Positions 41,185-54,490 of a stretch of DNA of 64,000 nt are shown piece after piece (the first letter of the stretch is position 1; the number at the start of each line of letters is the position of its first letter). The stretch comes from Gracilariopsis chorda (taxonomy: Eukaryota; Rhodophyta; Florideophyceae; Gracilariales; Gracilariaceae). The notes beneath the pieces were generated by a model. It worked only from the letters and a program-made list of their open reading frames with translations. It did no database searches and had not been told where the DNA came from. The translations under genes were made by a program, and so were the position numbers. The DNA lies in the NCBI GenBank assembly GCA_003194525.1, contig NBIV01000086.1, positions 62,001-126,000 of the forward strand, written 5' to 3'.

Positions 41185-41523
41185 CGTGGTATCTCGACCG
41201 CGAAGCGGTTTAAATACAATTTTTTTGATCAATTGGTGCAATTCTGTGCTGTTCCAGTTTCTTGGACGAATCTATAAATATCCCTGTGTTTTCCCAGTTC
41301 TTTGGGAACCTTGGATTCGAGTTCATTGAAATTCTGATTAATCGGTTGACTGGAATGAATTGCACGGCCCATGGCCCTCAATTCTCGGACTGGTTCTACC
41401 GGTGTCGTTGGTATACCCCAGCAGGTGGCAACGCTCACGCAGACATGCGTTCTGGACCATTTGACCCACAGTGACGTTGGTCAGAATAGCCGAAGAGTGC
41501 CCTCGGCGGTGTCTGCTCCACAG

Positions 41524-41918
41524 TGTGGGAGAACGACGGTACGGAGACAGGAAGTAGGCAATAAGAGATGCGTGCGGAGGATGGATGACGTAGGACGGGA
41601 TCAGAGCATACGGGGACAGATGGCTAGGATGGACCGATTGGGTAGAGCGAGTGGGAACGTGCAGACTTCATACACGTGGCCCAATGATAGGCGCTGCAGG
41701 TAAGCGAGCAACGAGTACCGAAACTCCCGCACGGACGTGTTTTAATTTAATCACTTTTTAGAAGTAGCGGATATCGCCCAGGACGGTTACTGGCCCATAT
41801 CTCCCGGGGATACACAGTAGCTTAGAGAACACCCCGACGGCCGACGGTTATATGTAGTACAGTAAGTGCGCCAACCCCCTCGTGGAGTAAAAGCAGACGT
41901 CTTCCCACAAAAAGGACT
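41524..41918 (+). repeat. 5' LTR of nested gypsy
   Basis: This aligns with 50608-50998; shared words include ACGGAGACAGGA, GGCGCTGCAGGTA, GGACGGTTACTGGCCCATAT and GGGATACACAG. The start is taken at TG; the end is uncertain by tens of bases. Confidence 0.7.
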
Positions 41919-42949
41919 AGTACCTTGTTCTAGTTGCCAATACAGACTGCTCACTAGCCTGTTCTACTAACCCACACGGTAAACCAATAGCGATGCACGA
42001 CCGCCAATGATTTACTCGTGTCCCTGACCACGTCTGACGCAGTTGCCCGCCCGGTCCTGCAGCCGTCGACCGGCGTCTCCTGACTTCAACTGCTTGCGAA
42101 ATTGAGCTGACCATCCACCTGGGCTTTGTGGGAAATTCCTCGGCCGACCGTCCGACCAGTCAGCACCTTACAATAAGCATTGAGCTTCCTCAAATTGATC
42201 TCCCGACCTAGAAGACCAATCACGGACCGATAATAGAATCGATAATTCCGAAACCACCGAGTCAAAGAGTATCGCATGGCCAAATAACAGCGCCGCCCGT
42301 TACAGAGTCACAGAACGCTTCGGCGGCGGTCCCTGACACCGGTTTAGCCTCAAACCGAAGCACGAAGAGAGCTCCGGCACTCCACCCGTCCGTCATGGAA
42401 AACCCCTAGTCACTGCTACGCTCAAGAAGGGTGCCAGAGTCCTCGTCTTAACCACCCACACAGCCGAACCCTCAGTTGTCAGCTGGAACGAGTGGCGCCA
42501 GAGCGTCCTCCCAAACCACACCGATCGGAAACCTAGTATTTGACGACTTGTGGCACCGAGTTCGGACCCACTTTTCTGTATTCGTCTGCACAGAACTCGA
42601 GATCCGGGTCCCAATAGCGTTCGGTGAATACGTATGCGAGAGGATGCCCCAGAGAATATGAAATCAGGCAACTGAGAAAGTCCGCACGATCACCGAGGAT
42701 TTGATGTCACGCCTCCGGCCAAGCTTCGACTGCATGGGAACCCAACCGAGCTGAACACACCAGCTGTTGTCTGGGAGACATAATGTCACCCAAACACTTT
42801 CAAAGTTTGACACCAACCGTACGACAACGGCAATAGCCCTCGAGTCTGTTACAGGTAGTTTGGACGGGAATGAAAGAGGAAATTCCTGAACGGTCTATCT
42901 ACCAGCAATACCCAGTCGGCCAGATCCAAACGGAGATTCTCGCCATAGT
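41919..42949. other. Leader of nested gypsy
   Basis: About 1 kb between the 5' LTR and the first gag-like residues has only short stop-ridden frames on both strands. It may hold degraded gag or untranslated leader. Confidence 0.35.
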
Positions 42950-43680
42950 AGCTTTGATGACGGGAGCTCAGACCACGACAAGCGTGGCTGTTGGGGTACA
43001 CCGTGCGGTTCGGATAGCAAAAGCCGTGGCAAAAAGAGAGCTTCCCGCCGTAAACGCATACATAACCGTTCGGACTCAGAAACAGACCGAACGGAAACAT
43101 TTGAATCTGAAGAGGACTCTTCTGATTCGGACGAGGGAGCGAGCAACGACTCGAAAGGTTCGTATCAACGTTCAGGCAAACGCTCGCTTAAGCTGCTGAA
43201 GCCTCTCAAGGACCTGTTTAAGAAGGCGGTTGACTACAGGTCATATCGCCTTCTCAAGATGTCCGCAAGATATGATGCCCGAGTGGCTAAAACGATTGCC
43301 CGCTACCACAACAAGCTGGATGTCCAGCTCAAAAAGCGTCCGTTCTCCGCGTCGGACCACATTGCCATAATGTGCTTTCTATACGGTTTCAAGAGGGCCT
43401 GTTACCACAACGGGATGTCAGAGGGAGCCGCGATCTGGTGTTTCCAGGTTTATCTGACGGGACCGGCACATGCACTGGTTCATTCCTGTACTATGGGAGA
43501 AACCAATGCAGTTCACGTCCGTAAGCGTGAAACGTTGTGTACGTACCCAGAAGTGGTAAAATTTCTGTTGACCACATATGCGACCGGCGAGGTTATCGCA
43601 GATGCATACGCCAAAGTGACGACCTATCGGCAGTCGTCGGGTATGTCCAAAACGGGATTCGCCCAGAGGCTCTGAGATGA
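42950..43680 (+). pseudogene. gag-like capsid region of nested gypsy
   Basis: An Arg/Lys- then Glu/Asp/Ser-rich stretch (KKRASRRKRIHNRSDSE, SEEDSSDSDEG) leads into a helical region: MSARYDARVAKTIARYHNK, SDHIAIMCFLYGFKRACY, AAIWCFQVYLTGPA. This resembles the capsid of gypsy gag. The frame is broken near 43678. The remaining gag (to about 44400) is riddled with stops. Confidence 0.55.
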
Positions 43681-44519
43681 AGCTCTCCGTTGCAGTAATT
43701 TGTTCTCAGATCGAAGTTTAATGTCCATTCTTTGTGAAGAACTTTGCTGCCCACCATACCGTCCAAGACCAGAACTCATCTGAAAACTCACCCGCACATC
43801 AGGCTGAGTGCGGTAACCCGATACGCAGAATTGTATGGAGACACCAACCGTGCTGCCAGACGGCATTCATTCCGCACGGACTCTCTGCCTACTCAAAGCT
43901 ATTGCTCACGCTCATGAGCGATGAGGCTGGAGACTGACACGGACGAAAATGAATCAGAAGTAGCGGATGGCTAAGTCTTTGCGGTCGGGAGCGGTAGCAG
44001 TCTACCGTCCTCTCTCACTACTCTAACTTCCACTAAGGTTCATTCCTCCCGAGCGGTGCAGTTTGCCGCACCACCAAGAGGTGCAGCACCCTTATCTGCA
44101 CAGTGATTAGACAAACTGTGTTGGATTTGCCTTTCCCGAGATGGACCATTGCAATAGGTTCGCACAGAAAATACGCGCTGCCCTCCTGACCGCACGGGAA
44201 CCTAATTATACTCTATGTCGAGAAGAAGGGTATTAAAACTTCCCAAGAAGCCTGTGCGGTAATGCTAGCAACGCCAGTTCCGCGGGTTACTGTGGGTATG
44301 CGGCAAGGTAAACCTCAGATCCGGACGCAACCTGAATCCCGACGGTGAATACACGGCAAGTCACTCCAGGTGGTGCGCGGCAACACGCCACCCACTCCGG
44401 AAAACTACCCAGATGGTGCGTTGAGGTGACTCACCCTCTGAGGCCGAAAAGCCTCAATGAGAAGACCGAGCGGGCTCACAATGAATCCCATCTGGAACCG
44501 CCAGCTCAAAGGAAGACGA

Positions 44520-47500
44520 CCACATGGACGAAAGACAAGAGCCTCGGATCGACCCAGTAATGCTGTTCAGCAGAGTGCATTACAAAGTCTGCTTTTCGGT
44601 TGGCCTCGACTCTCAGAGGCAGCTTCCCTTCACCGGTGTTCTTGACATTGGCGCGGCACCAAACCTTATCCATGCGAACGCTCTTCCGCCCAGATGGACG
44701 TCAAAGCTGCTAATGAAACCGCATCCGAATATAACGGATGCGTCCCGTAACCTTATGCGGGATTTGACAGCCTTCTGCCTTTTTATCGGAATCTGTAACT
44801 TAGGAATGAGGGACCATTTCCTGGTCTCCACAAACCTAGCCACATCGTGCTTGTTTGAGACATCTTCATTTACAAGCACGTGGTGACCATATACCAACAG
44901 CCGAAACAAGTTGCTCTCCACCATTCCCCACAGCTTGCTCAACTTTCAGCAACAGCACGGTTTCAAACGAAAAACGTTCACGAGTCTTTCCCTAAAATGG
45001 ACAACTCGATCTCCAATAACATTAGAATAGCCCAAGCGGTTGGTATACGGCCTATGACCCAAGCGGAAGTGCAGGTAACCGCCAACGTTGGAGGACTTCT
45101 ATTCCTCCCAATCCATCGGAGAACGGTCAACAAACGCCTGATACTCGTGGCCAACGGCGTTATTAAACTTTTACCGAAGCGGTAATTTCGACTGCTCGTC
45201 TCCAATTTTGGACATGCACCCTTCCATCTCCACAAGAACACCATAGGCTGACCGGCTATGCCCGCAGGGATTGCCTTAGTTTCCCCGTCCCCATTCCTCG
45301 AGAACGAAGAAACTCGGGAAGTGGGAGACAACCCCTCCCAATCCGGTGTAGCGCAGAAGCGCAATAAGGCCAAGCCCGATGATTGGAAAAATAAAGCCCG
45401 TATAAGAGAAGAATAAGAGACAAAACGGGAAAGAATCACCGAATTTCTTGAACTGTTTGCAGACATGTAGGATGGACACCTGGGGTCCATCACAATGGCC
45501 AAACATCGCATACAACTGGAGGAGATTCGAAACCCATCTTCTAGATTTCTTACCGCGTGGGACAAAAACGGCGTGAACTAGAAGGTAAGAAGTTACATAG
45601 CAACTCCGCGTAGGTTTAACAGAGCCGTCATCCGCAAAATGGGCAGGTCCTGTCGTATTCGCGCCAAAGAAGGGCGGCACGCTAAGCTTCTACGTTGACT
45701 AATCCCACCTCAACGAAATGACCGTACGGGATACTTACCCCATACAGGGAATGGATCACTGCATCGCCTCTTTCGGAGATTCAGTGATACTCACCACTTT
45801 GGATGCCAAGAGCGGTTATGGGCAATGCGAATTTGATGAGTGCTACTGGGATACAACCAATTTCATTTCCCACATGGGCCTTTTTTGCCATGTCAGAATG
45901 CCGTTTGGCCTCAAGAACGCACCTGCTACCTTTCGGAGAGCGTTTGATATCATCCTTTCATTGGTTAAGTGGCAGTTTTCTCTAGTTTATATATACGACG
46001 TCATTATATACTATCGATTCGTTCAAGAGCATTTCGGACATGTACAGATCGTATTGGAACTGCTCAGCTCGGCCACCATTACCTTACGCTTGGAATATAG
46101 ATATTTCTTCCACCAGGCGGTCGACTAACCCTGCCACAGTATCCGTCCAGGCAAATTAAAAGTATCTAGGAACGCGTGCGACGCATTTTGACAGGTAGTT
46201 CTCCTACAATCTAGACGGAGCTACAGTCCCTTTTTGGCCTTTGCAACGTGTTCCGCTGGTTTGTGGAGGGTTTGCTTGCATTGGTAGCCCGCTCAATTGG
46301 GAACTGGAGAAGAACCAGCCATTCGAGCTCGAAACTCTGAACAATAGGTCATATGACGCTTTTGACGAGCTGCATAAACGTCACATACCCCCGCCCACAC
46401 TGGCACTTCCCCGAAACGGTCATAGGTACGTCCTATCGTCCTATATACGGACACTTTTAACACACGTCGGATGCTGTCTTCTACAAGAGCAGCCTGAGAG
46501 CAATCTTCGCCTGATCGGCTACTGGAGCTGCTCACTAACGAAATCCGACCAGGCCTACTCGACAACTGAACGGGAATGTTTGGCCGTCGTGTGGGCCATT
46601 CTTCACCTCCTACCGTACTTGGAAAGTACACGGTTCACACTCCGCACGGACCAGCGCGCATTACCATGGATCCTGAATTCAGCATATGCGTCAGGACGGT
46701 TACCGAGGTGGAGACCCTGTGTCATAAAGCACGAATTTGACGTACTACACCGTCCGGGAATAAAAAGCAAAGTGAGTGAGGCGCTTTCTAGAGTTCTTAC
46801 AGATGGGGAAACCACCAACCCACTGGATGATGAAGTACCATGCTTGTTGACGGACACTACGACCGAGACGGACAATGAGTATACCGTAGCTACGGTGTGC
46901 TGAGACGGTAGAGAGTAGCCCGAAATAGTGGAATGGCCCCTAGAACTACCGAACGGGGTAGGCCTACCAGCAGTACTCGAGGTCAATGACGAGATGGCGG
47001 AAGTGGCCACAACACAGGTAGAAGAGTTACTGCAGGAACGGGAGAATAATACCCTTTGCAGGTCCGCACGGGCAAAAGTTGGAGACGGCAGATGCTTGTT
47101 CGATATCAGCCGAACGAGATATTTATACGGAAAGTTCCACTAGATGGAGCACTCCAATGGTAATAAGTACTGGAAACTCTGCAGTTCAGGCTACTGTCCA
47201 AGAAACCGTGGGTAGTTGGACAATTACGTAACTGCCCTACTATCCATTCTGTACTGGACAACCCGGCACAACGAAGATTTATTACATGCTGCGACGGGAT
47301 TACTAATGGTTTGGAATGGCCAATGACGTATTTCGGATCGTACGGGATTGTTGCACTTGTGTCTTTGCAAGAGAGAGGCGCGAGCGCCATCATAAGCTTT
47401 CGAAGCTCTTTCCCGCAGCGTGGCCGCTAGAAGTTGTTGCGATGGACATCCTTGGTCCAATCACTATTTCCGCAAAAGGGCGCCAGTACATTCTGGTCAT

Positions 47501-48620
47501 TACCGATCGGTTTATAAAATTCTGCCCAGCGGTCTCCCTGAGGTCTGCTACGGCCGCAGCCGTAGCCCAGGCGTTTCTGGAGATCTGGGTTTACCAGTAC
47601 GGAATACGGTTGTAATTTTTTATAGATATCGGGAGTCAGTGCATCTCAAAGTTTTTCGAGGCAGTGTGCATAATGCTAGGCATAACGCACTTAACCACTA
47701 TGACCTACGATCTGCAAACAAGCACCCAAGCCGAACTGTTCAACATGACCCTCGTCAAACGCTTCCACCACTATTTAGCGGAGAACCAGACGGAATGGCA
47801 CGATTATGTGCAACCGTTACCCTACGCATATAATGTGCAGGTGCATAGGACAACCGGCACAACACCCTTCGATCTGGAACTCTCATGGCGTCCGCCCGGC
47901 CCCCAAGAAGAAAAATCTCCGACAGACATCCTTGATCACAAACCGGAAAACGCCTCCAACGCGTAGGTAAAACGGTGTAGTCTAACACGGCTTCGTGGCG
48001 CCCTATCATCCAATCAGACGACAAGAACCCGATCCCAGCGCCAGTATAAGAGGCCCTTTGGTAATACCGTACGAACTTTTCCCAAATTGAACCCAGGCGA
48101 CGAAGTCTATGGTGACCGACCGGAATAGATGTCGTCGGCCCCGGCGGAGCAGATCGACGAAGACACCCGTAAATATCGGAAACTTCTTCCAAAAACTAAC
48201 AGGCCCTTCCCAGTATTGATAGCTTCGGAAGAAACGTTCCTCATAAATGAGGACAGTACTGAGAACCGCGTGGGCATTGATCGCATAATACGGAGACCGC
48301 GCCAAGCCTTTCGCACATCGCATACGTCCAAAATTGCGACGCTACGGCTCACAGCCCTGGAAGTTGATCCAGACGGTCCATTTGCGGATGAACCCGTCAC
48401 GCCACCTGAAACGGACTCAACACCGCAATCCCACGTGTTCGACCAAACTATCGGTCATAGAGAGAAACTAACCGGGATGCAGTACCAAGTCCGCTAGTCT
48501 GGGTACCAATCAGACTACTATACCTACGAACAACCCGCACACATTCCCAACCATTTCATTTCCCGGTACTAGTGCCACAGGAAACGTCGCCAAATCGTAA
48601 TAATACCATCCAAGTAACCG
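44520..48620 (+). pseudogene. Degraded gypsy pol with chromodomain (nested element)
   Basis: The order is protease (LDIGAAPNLIHA, near 44640), RT (TLDAKSGYGQC, MPFGLKNAPATF, and a decayed catalytic box VYIYDVI near 45990), RNase H (AYSTTERECLAVVWAI, near 46560), and integrase (HHC2-like remnant, VVAMDILGP near 47440, YNVQVHRTTGTTPFDL near 47850). An SH3-like tail follows (KLLPKTNRPFP, RVGIDRI), then a chromodomain (DQTIGHREKLTGMQYQVR near 48440, ending HIPNHFISRY). Many stops and frameshifts make it inactive. A chromodomain would direct integration to modified histone H3 in related chromoviruses. Confidence 0.85.
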
Positions 48621-48795
48621 CGCGGGACGCGCGCACTCTCAAAAAGTGGTTACAGGAAGGCGGAACGTAAAATGGGGTGGGAGGTGGTCACCCTGCCCGA
48701 ACTTAATGACCTCCACGGCAATCACCATGACCGCTACCACCAACGTGCATTTGACTACACTCCAATCCAATCAGAACAGGAGGAACGCTATCGTC

Positions 48796-49710
48796 CTACC
48801 TGGACCATGAACTGACCGTCTCGAACTCCGAGAGGACCATGCTGGGTACATGGGGCACGGAAGATTGGGGCATCGGTTCATCCCAATTGGTTGCATGAGC
48901 TGCAACAGCTGGTGCTATGGAGACACTGCGTGTACCTGCATCAGCAGAAGTGCCACTGGCACGGCTCGGATCAGGCTCCAAAGGGGGACAAGCGAAAGGA
49001 GTGCAAGCCGCTGGGGCTCCAGAAGCATTGTAGAGAATCGTAATGGCCTCCTCGGCAAAGCGCTTGTCTTGAGCCCAGACGGTGAACTCATCAATGGTGG
49101 CCGGATGACTGGCAAAATTGGTCACCCCATCCAATGTGGCCTGGATAAATGCCAAAAAGGTGAGTATGGCCCACTCCGCGTAGATTATATGGAAAACCCA
49201 ATCGGAAAAAGGTCCCTCGCTAAGGACCTCGGCCGTGTGATATGCCAGATTGAGCAGAGTAGGAACTGAAAGGTTGCAGGTCACCTCGTAGTTCTTCCAT
49301 ACTTGACCGAGCGGTAGGCACAGTCCCACGCGGTCACTAGTGGCCAAGTCGTGTAACTCCACATTGTGCCGACTCTAGTATTACCCAAGCAACGATCGGA
49401 TTCGGGCTTAAGTCGCAGCGTTATCACCCCACTCGGCACGCTTGACCCAGTACAGTCGGTCGAAAGGAGGCTCGAACATAATGAGCTCAAGCATATTGTA
49501 CCGACCAGCCAGGGGATAATACGGGTCATCCTGCATACGACCCAGCAGGTGCTGCAAGTGGAACTGACACTCAATCTCTTCCGTGCAACGTACGTACGGC
49601 ATGTCACAACGACTGAATGTCCGAACGGGGGTGTAACCGCGCTGGAAAGTAAAATTTGCCCAGTTTCCAATCCATGAATCCTCATCAGTCTACTTGGGCT
49701 GCCATACATT
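48796..49710 (-). pseudogene. Antisense coding region between pol and 3' LTR (nested gypsy)
   Basis: On the strand opposite to pol, one 188-codon open frame (49362-48796) continues upstream in other frames to about 49710. The first segment has protein-like composition (HLQHLLGRM, YNMLELIMFEPPFDRLYWVK). The second has LPTLLNLAYHTAEVL-like helices and a Pro/Ala/Ser-rich C-terminus. No family is recognised. The older gypsy carries antisense frames at the same place (56154-57979), which suggests a real component of this lineage. It could be a captured or antisense structural gene. Confidence 0.4.
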
Positions 49711-50607
49711 CAGTTCTGCCGGGGTCTGCACGGAGGGAATGCTTGGGAACTGCAAGGCATCGAGCGAGTTGCAGGACAACCTCTGGTACTGCAAGACCGG
49801 CATTGATGGCTCTCATTCCTGACGGAAGGGATTGAGTACTCGCTGGTAGCAGTGATCAAGGTGCTGGGCCGGTAATGCGAGGGTTTGTCAAACTGCAGCG
49901 GGACCTGTCGACGTTCCCCCCGGGCCAGTACGGAGCAAATGGTGACGAAATGGTCTCGGAACCCACCAAATACGGGAGCAGTATCGGAGAGAGAGGACCG
50001 GCCGGTAACGAAAAGGAAGGTAAAGCCGAAGGCGCATCGCCTATGGTAGGGGTATAAATACTAGCCAAACAGAGAACGTGAACGCAGACGGACTGGACGG
50101 ACAAGACAAAAGATTGGAATGCTAAAGGTTGCGAAGGCAGAAGCTGACGCCTGGGCGTTAAAATGACGCAAGCGACAGATAGCGCTGAAGATAATACAAG
50201 GAAAACGACCACAACGGGAATTAGCGAGATCTTGGGACATAGGTCGCCACCGCGGCCGGCGTAGTCCAATTTTATTGGACAAGCAACAGCACCCAAAACA
50301 CAACACCGACTCAAACCCAATCGTCTAGAACGTGCGCAGCTCCGATTGAATGGGCGTCCTAACGCGCACCTTCTCTTGCATTTCCCCACCCTTCCTTTCA
50401 CGGTTATAATGATGGACCCTAAGGGAGAAAGCATTGTCGCTGATATTCCAACCGGGGAACACCCGGCAGAAGCACTAACTTCGGAGCATATCTGACCAAA
50501 CCGACGCTAAACCAGGGTCAAAGACATCCCATCTAACTGTTAGTAGAGCCCCACCAGTTATGTCGAAGTGCACCACGCCTACATGACGCAAACTAAGGCC
50601 GGAGATA
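49711..50607. other. Non-coding stretch before 3' LTR of nested gypsy
   Basis: No supported gene is present. The minus-strand frame at 50434-49856 has a stop-free run but no motif or typical composition. Confidence 0.35.
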
Positions 50608-50998
50608 TGGTGGAGGGTAACAGTACGGAGACAGGATATAGGCAATGAGAGATGCATGCCGAGGATGGATGAAATACGACGGGATCACAGCACAGATAGA
50701 CAGGTGGCTACAATGGACCGAGTTGGCGTAGAGACTAAGAATTTGAACAATTTGTACACGTAGCCCGACAATGGGCGCTGCAGGTAGCCGGGCAACGATT
50801 ACCAATACTCCCGCATGGACGTTTTGTTATTTAGTTAATTTTTAGAGGTAGGGATTACTGCCTGGGACGGTTACTGGCCCATATCTACCCGGGATACACA
50901 GCAGCTGGGAGACACATCCGAAGGCTGACAGGTATACGTAGTATAGTGAGTGGGCCAACTTCCCTCTTTGATTAAAGGCAGACATCTTCCAAGTAAAA
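50608..50998 (+). repeat. 3' LTR of nested gypsy
   Basis: This is the direct repeat partner of 41524-41918. The protease reading frame of the older gypsy begins right after it, which marks the nested insertion. Confidence 0.7.
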
Positions 50999-50999
50999 A

Positions 51000-53900
51000 G
51001 ACTTTGTTGTTCGCAATAAACTCGCAGCACCAGTGATTCTTGGTTGTGACTTCTGTGATGGCTTTGTCGAAGACATTCGCCCCCGTGCGAAAACCGTGGA
51101 AATTGAAATCTACCGTACCGACTGTCCGGAAACCGCTCAAGCGTGCTATGCGGAATCGTGTACCGATATCGGCCTCCCCAGAAATGCAGAACACGTAACC
51201 CATTTCTACGAAGTTTTGTATTGCTCATTCAGTTGTCGTTCCACCGGAGACCCAAGTCTGGGTCACGATTGCTTCCAAACGGAGGGGATAGCATGTCTTT
51301 CAACCGCTTTCATTGTTATACGACCAGCCTCAGCTCGCACTTGCCAACAGAGTCGATTTTATCAAACCTGATATTACTTTGAAAGTTCTTGTTCCCAACT
51401 TTAGCAAAACACCTCAATGGTTAGTCAAAACCCAAGTCCTAGGTTCGGGTCTTCCACACCCGTGAGTAATCCTGCCAACGAATATCCATGTGGCTGCCGT
51501 CCTTTGAATTGAAAACTCTAAGGACGGGGACGCCAAATTCGTTAATGTTGACCGTAATTCGAATCTCGACTTCGAAGTTGAACGAATTGCGGAAAACAGT
51601 GCGCTGCCACCTGGTTCAGAACAGACTAATCCTATAGAGGAACTCGAGAGGCTCGATGTGGAGCATGTCCCTGACTCTCACCGTAAGAGAATACGGGACA
51701 TGCTTCATGAGTTTACCCCCATATGGGATGGTTTCCTAGGAACATTAGGAATAACGGAACACCGTATTAATTTGTTATCGAACACTCGGCCAATTGCACA
51801 GCATCACTGTCGGTCGTGACCAAAAGCACGTGAAGAGAAAAAATCTCAAGTTGACAAGATCTTACGCGCTGGCTTCATCCAACCTGCTCGGTCGCCCTCT
51901 GCTTCGCCAGTCGTTCTTGCTCCGAAATGGGATGGATCGTGGAGATTTTGTATCGATTACCGACGTCCTGACACAGTTACCGTTAAAGATGTTTACCCAA
52001 TCTCTCGGATGGACTAGTAAATACACTCACTTGGGAGTGGTATTGTGTCCCCTGCTCTTGACAACAATTGGGGTTACTGGCAAGTTCTTATCCAAAGGGA
52101 GGACCGCGACAAAACTGCGTTTGTGCGTCACCAAAAACTATATCGTTTTAAAAAAATGGCCTTCAGGTTAAACAATGAGCCTGTTACGTTTCAGCGTGCC
52201 ACAGATATTTTACTGGCCACGTTGAAATGGACAACCTGCTCATTGTATCTCGGCAATAAAATCTTGCTGCCCAACAACTTGGATGATCACATAACCCAAG
52301 TGATGAAAGTCAAGCGCAGGCTGCGAGATGCAGGAACTACGCTAAAACTTAAGACAGGCGAGTTCTGTACCGATTCGGTGAAGTACCTTGGCCATATAAT
52401 ACGCCCCGGACTGCTCTTGATAGACGAGCTAATAATTAAGTCACTGAATAACGCGAAACATCCGACTACGCAAACATAACTCCAATCATGTCTCGAACTT
52501 TGTTACGTATATCGTCGATTTGACCCACGTTTTGCCGAGCTTGCGACACCTTGGAATGCTCTCCTAAACAAAGGACAACCCGTTCAACTAGAACCTTTTT
52601 GAGAACACTGAAGCGTCTGCTTTCACGGCTCTCACCAACGCAGTGGCGTTTCTGCCAATACGGGCGCTGCCAAATCTTTGTTTACCCTATAAACTGGATA
52701 CTGATGCAAATGATAACGATGTTGACTGTGTGATTTTTGAACTAACCGAAGACCGTGAACGGTGCCCAATCGGATAGGGTCTCGGATATTGAACGTGCAC
52801 GAACGTAACTACTCGGTTTTGGAAAAAAGGTGCCTCGTCGTTGTTTGGGCACTTGCCAGTCTTCAACGATAGCTTATGGGATCCCATTATAAGGTAAATA
52901 TGGATTACCTCTGCCTCCTTTGACGTATGGAGATTATCGAACCCTCGGGACGCCTCATGCGTTGGCGCTTCTGACTGTCGGAATTCATTTTCGAAGTGTT
53001 CTATAAAAATAAACCCTTAACATGCAAGCCGATGCGTTATCCCGCCTGAGAGCCACAGTAGAAGCACAAAACGTCGATGATCTCGAGATACTCTGTTTTG
53101 TCGTTGGGAACGATGAAGGGAGTACCAAGGGTAGGTCAGATGGCATTTATGACAATATTCTTGCTTCTGAAACTTTAGAGCCCCCACACAAAGGCCCCTT
53201 TACGCGTATCAAGCCAGAAGAGTTGATTCGCGAATAACAATGCGACCCACTATGTACGCAGATTTGCACTTGGCTCAATAGAGGATATGACTTACCTTTG
53301 TCGAGGAACGATCAGAAACATCTTGTCACGTTGGCTGATTCTTCCCCACAGAGTTTGGACCCCACTCTTTGTGAAGATGGGTTCTTCACCTTTCTCGATT
53401 TGTAAAAATCGGAGCACACGCGTGGGTACGAAGTTGTATCTGACTCTCGGCAGGGATTTTTACTGGCCTGCCGTGGCTTTTGACTGTTATGCAGTTCGCT
53501 TCTCTTGTACGAAATGCGCTAAGAACAACGTGAAGCTATGGAAATAATCTGAGAAGTTAAGGTTGTTCCCAGGTTGGGCTCCGCTATAGTTCGTGGCAAT
53601 CAAGATACTCTGCGAGTTAACTCGGACGCTCCAAGGTAACCGTTATATGCTCGTAATAACTGATCGGTTCTCCAAACTCGTAAGAACGGTGCCCATTAAC
53701 CGGATTACCGCTGCAGCGGTAACACAAGCCTTTGTTACCCACTGTTTATTCGTTTATTTTCCACCCGTAGATTTAGTATCAGGCAATGGTCCCCAGTTTA
53801 ATTCAAAGTTCTTTTAGAACGTTTATGGTGTTATTAATGTTTGAAATATGTCCATCAAACATATCACCAGCAGGGTAATAGGCAAGTGAGACGATATAAC

Positions 53901-54490
53901 CGTACGATTCTGAACACATTACGACCATATGTTGCGGATCATCCCAAAGATTTGTAACTGTACACCGATACGATTACATTTGCCTACAATACCAAGGTAA
54001 ATCAGGTTACGTCGCTTTCACCTTTTGAGTTGGTGCTGTCATGAATTCTACCCTCAGTGGCAACCGAGGCTCAAAAAACTTTGTCGTCGTACCTTTCACC
54101 GCGGTTACACAAGAACAACTGGAGAGAATGGTTAAAGAAGATGTTACCGGGTGCCGGGAAAGCGATGGACAAAGCTCAAGTTCCATAGAATCGTAATGTT
54201 GACGGCAAGTTTTGTCAACCACTACCGCAGGTTAACAAAAATGAATTTGCTTGCCTTCCTAAGGAGTATTATAATCCTGAAAAGAAAAAGCGTCCTAAGC
54301 TTTCTTCAATTGTGGACGGACCCTAACGTGTGATTTCTACTGCCAACGACACAGTCGTCTTAAACATTAATGACCAGCACGACCAGGCTTCACGCGATCG
54401 CGTTACCATCTATCCCCACAATCATCCAACACCTGATACCGGGCATACCTCCAAGGGTAGTCTGGACTCAGTCGATCCTCTCGCCACTTT
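51000..54490 (+). pseudogene. Degraded pol of older gypsy
   Basis: The protease C-terminal part (RNKLAAPVILGCDFCD, near 51010-51060) is followed by RT (HRINLLSNTRPIAQHH near 51770, DRDKTAFVRHQKLYRF near 52100, decayed catalytic box near 52250). RNase H ends at ADALSRL (near 53030). Integrase follows (DFYWPAVAF near 53460, MLVITDRFSKLVRTVP near 53650, SGNGPQFNSKF near 53790). A tail with VVLNINDQHDQASRDRVTI ends near 54490. Frequent stops and frame changes are present. The gag region expected upstream is not recognisable in the 340-bp leader or elsewhere. Confidence 0.85.

Larger units (their letters stand above)
41524..50998 (+). mobile_element. Younger chromodomain gypsy element (nested)
   Basis: Directly repeated LTRs of about 395 bp at 41524-41918 and 50608-50998 flank gag, protease, RT, RNase H, integrase and chromodomain, with an antisense coding region before the 3' LTR. 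It lies between the leader and the protease of the older gypsy. A clear 5-bp target duplication was not found. LTR identity is moderate, so it is not recent either. Confidence 0.75.

Noticed and set aside
45276-45680. Minus-strand frames opposite gypsy RT
   Set aside because: The plus strand has clear pol homology here; these are shadows.
49856-50434. 192-codon minus-strand frame before the inner 3' LTR
   Set aside because: It has an unusual residue mix and no motif, and it is not matched by the older gypsy. It is likely chance.
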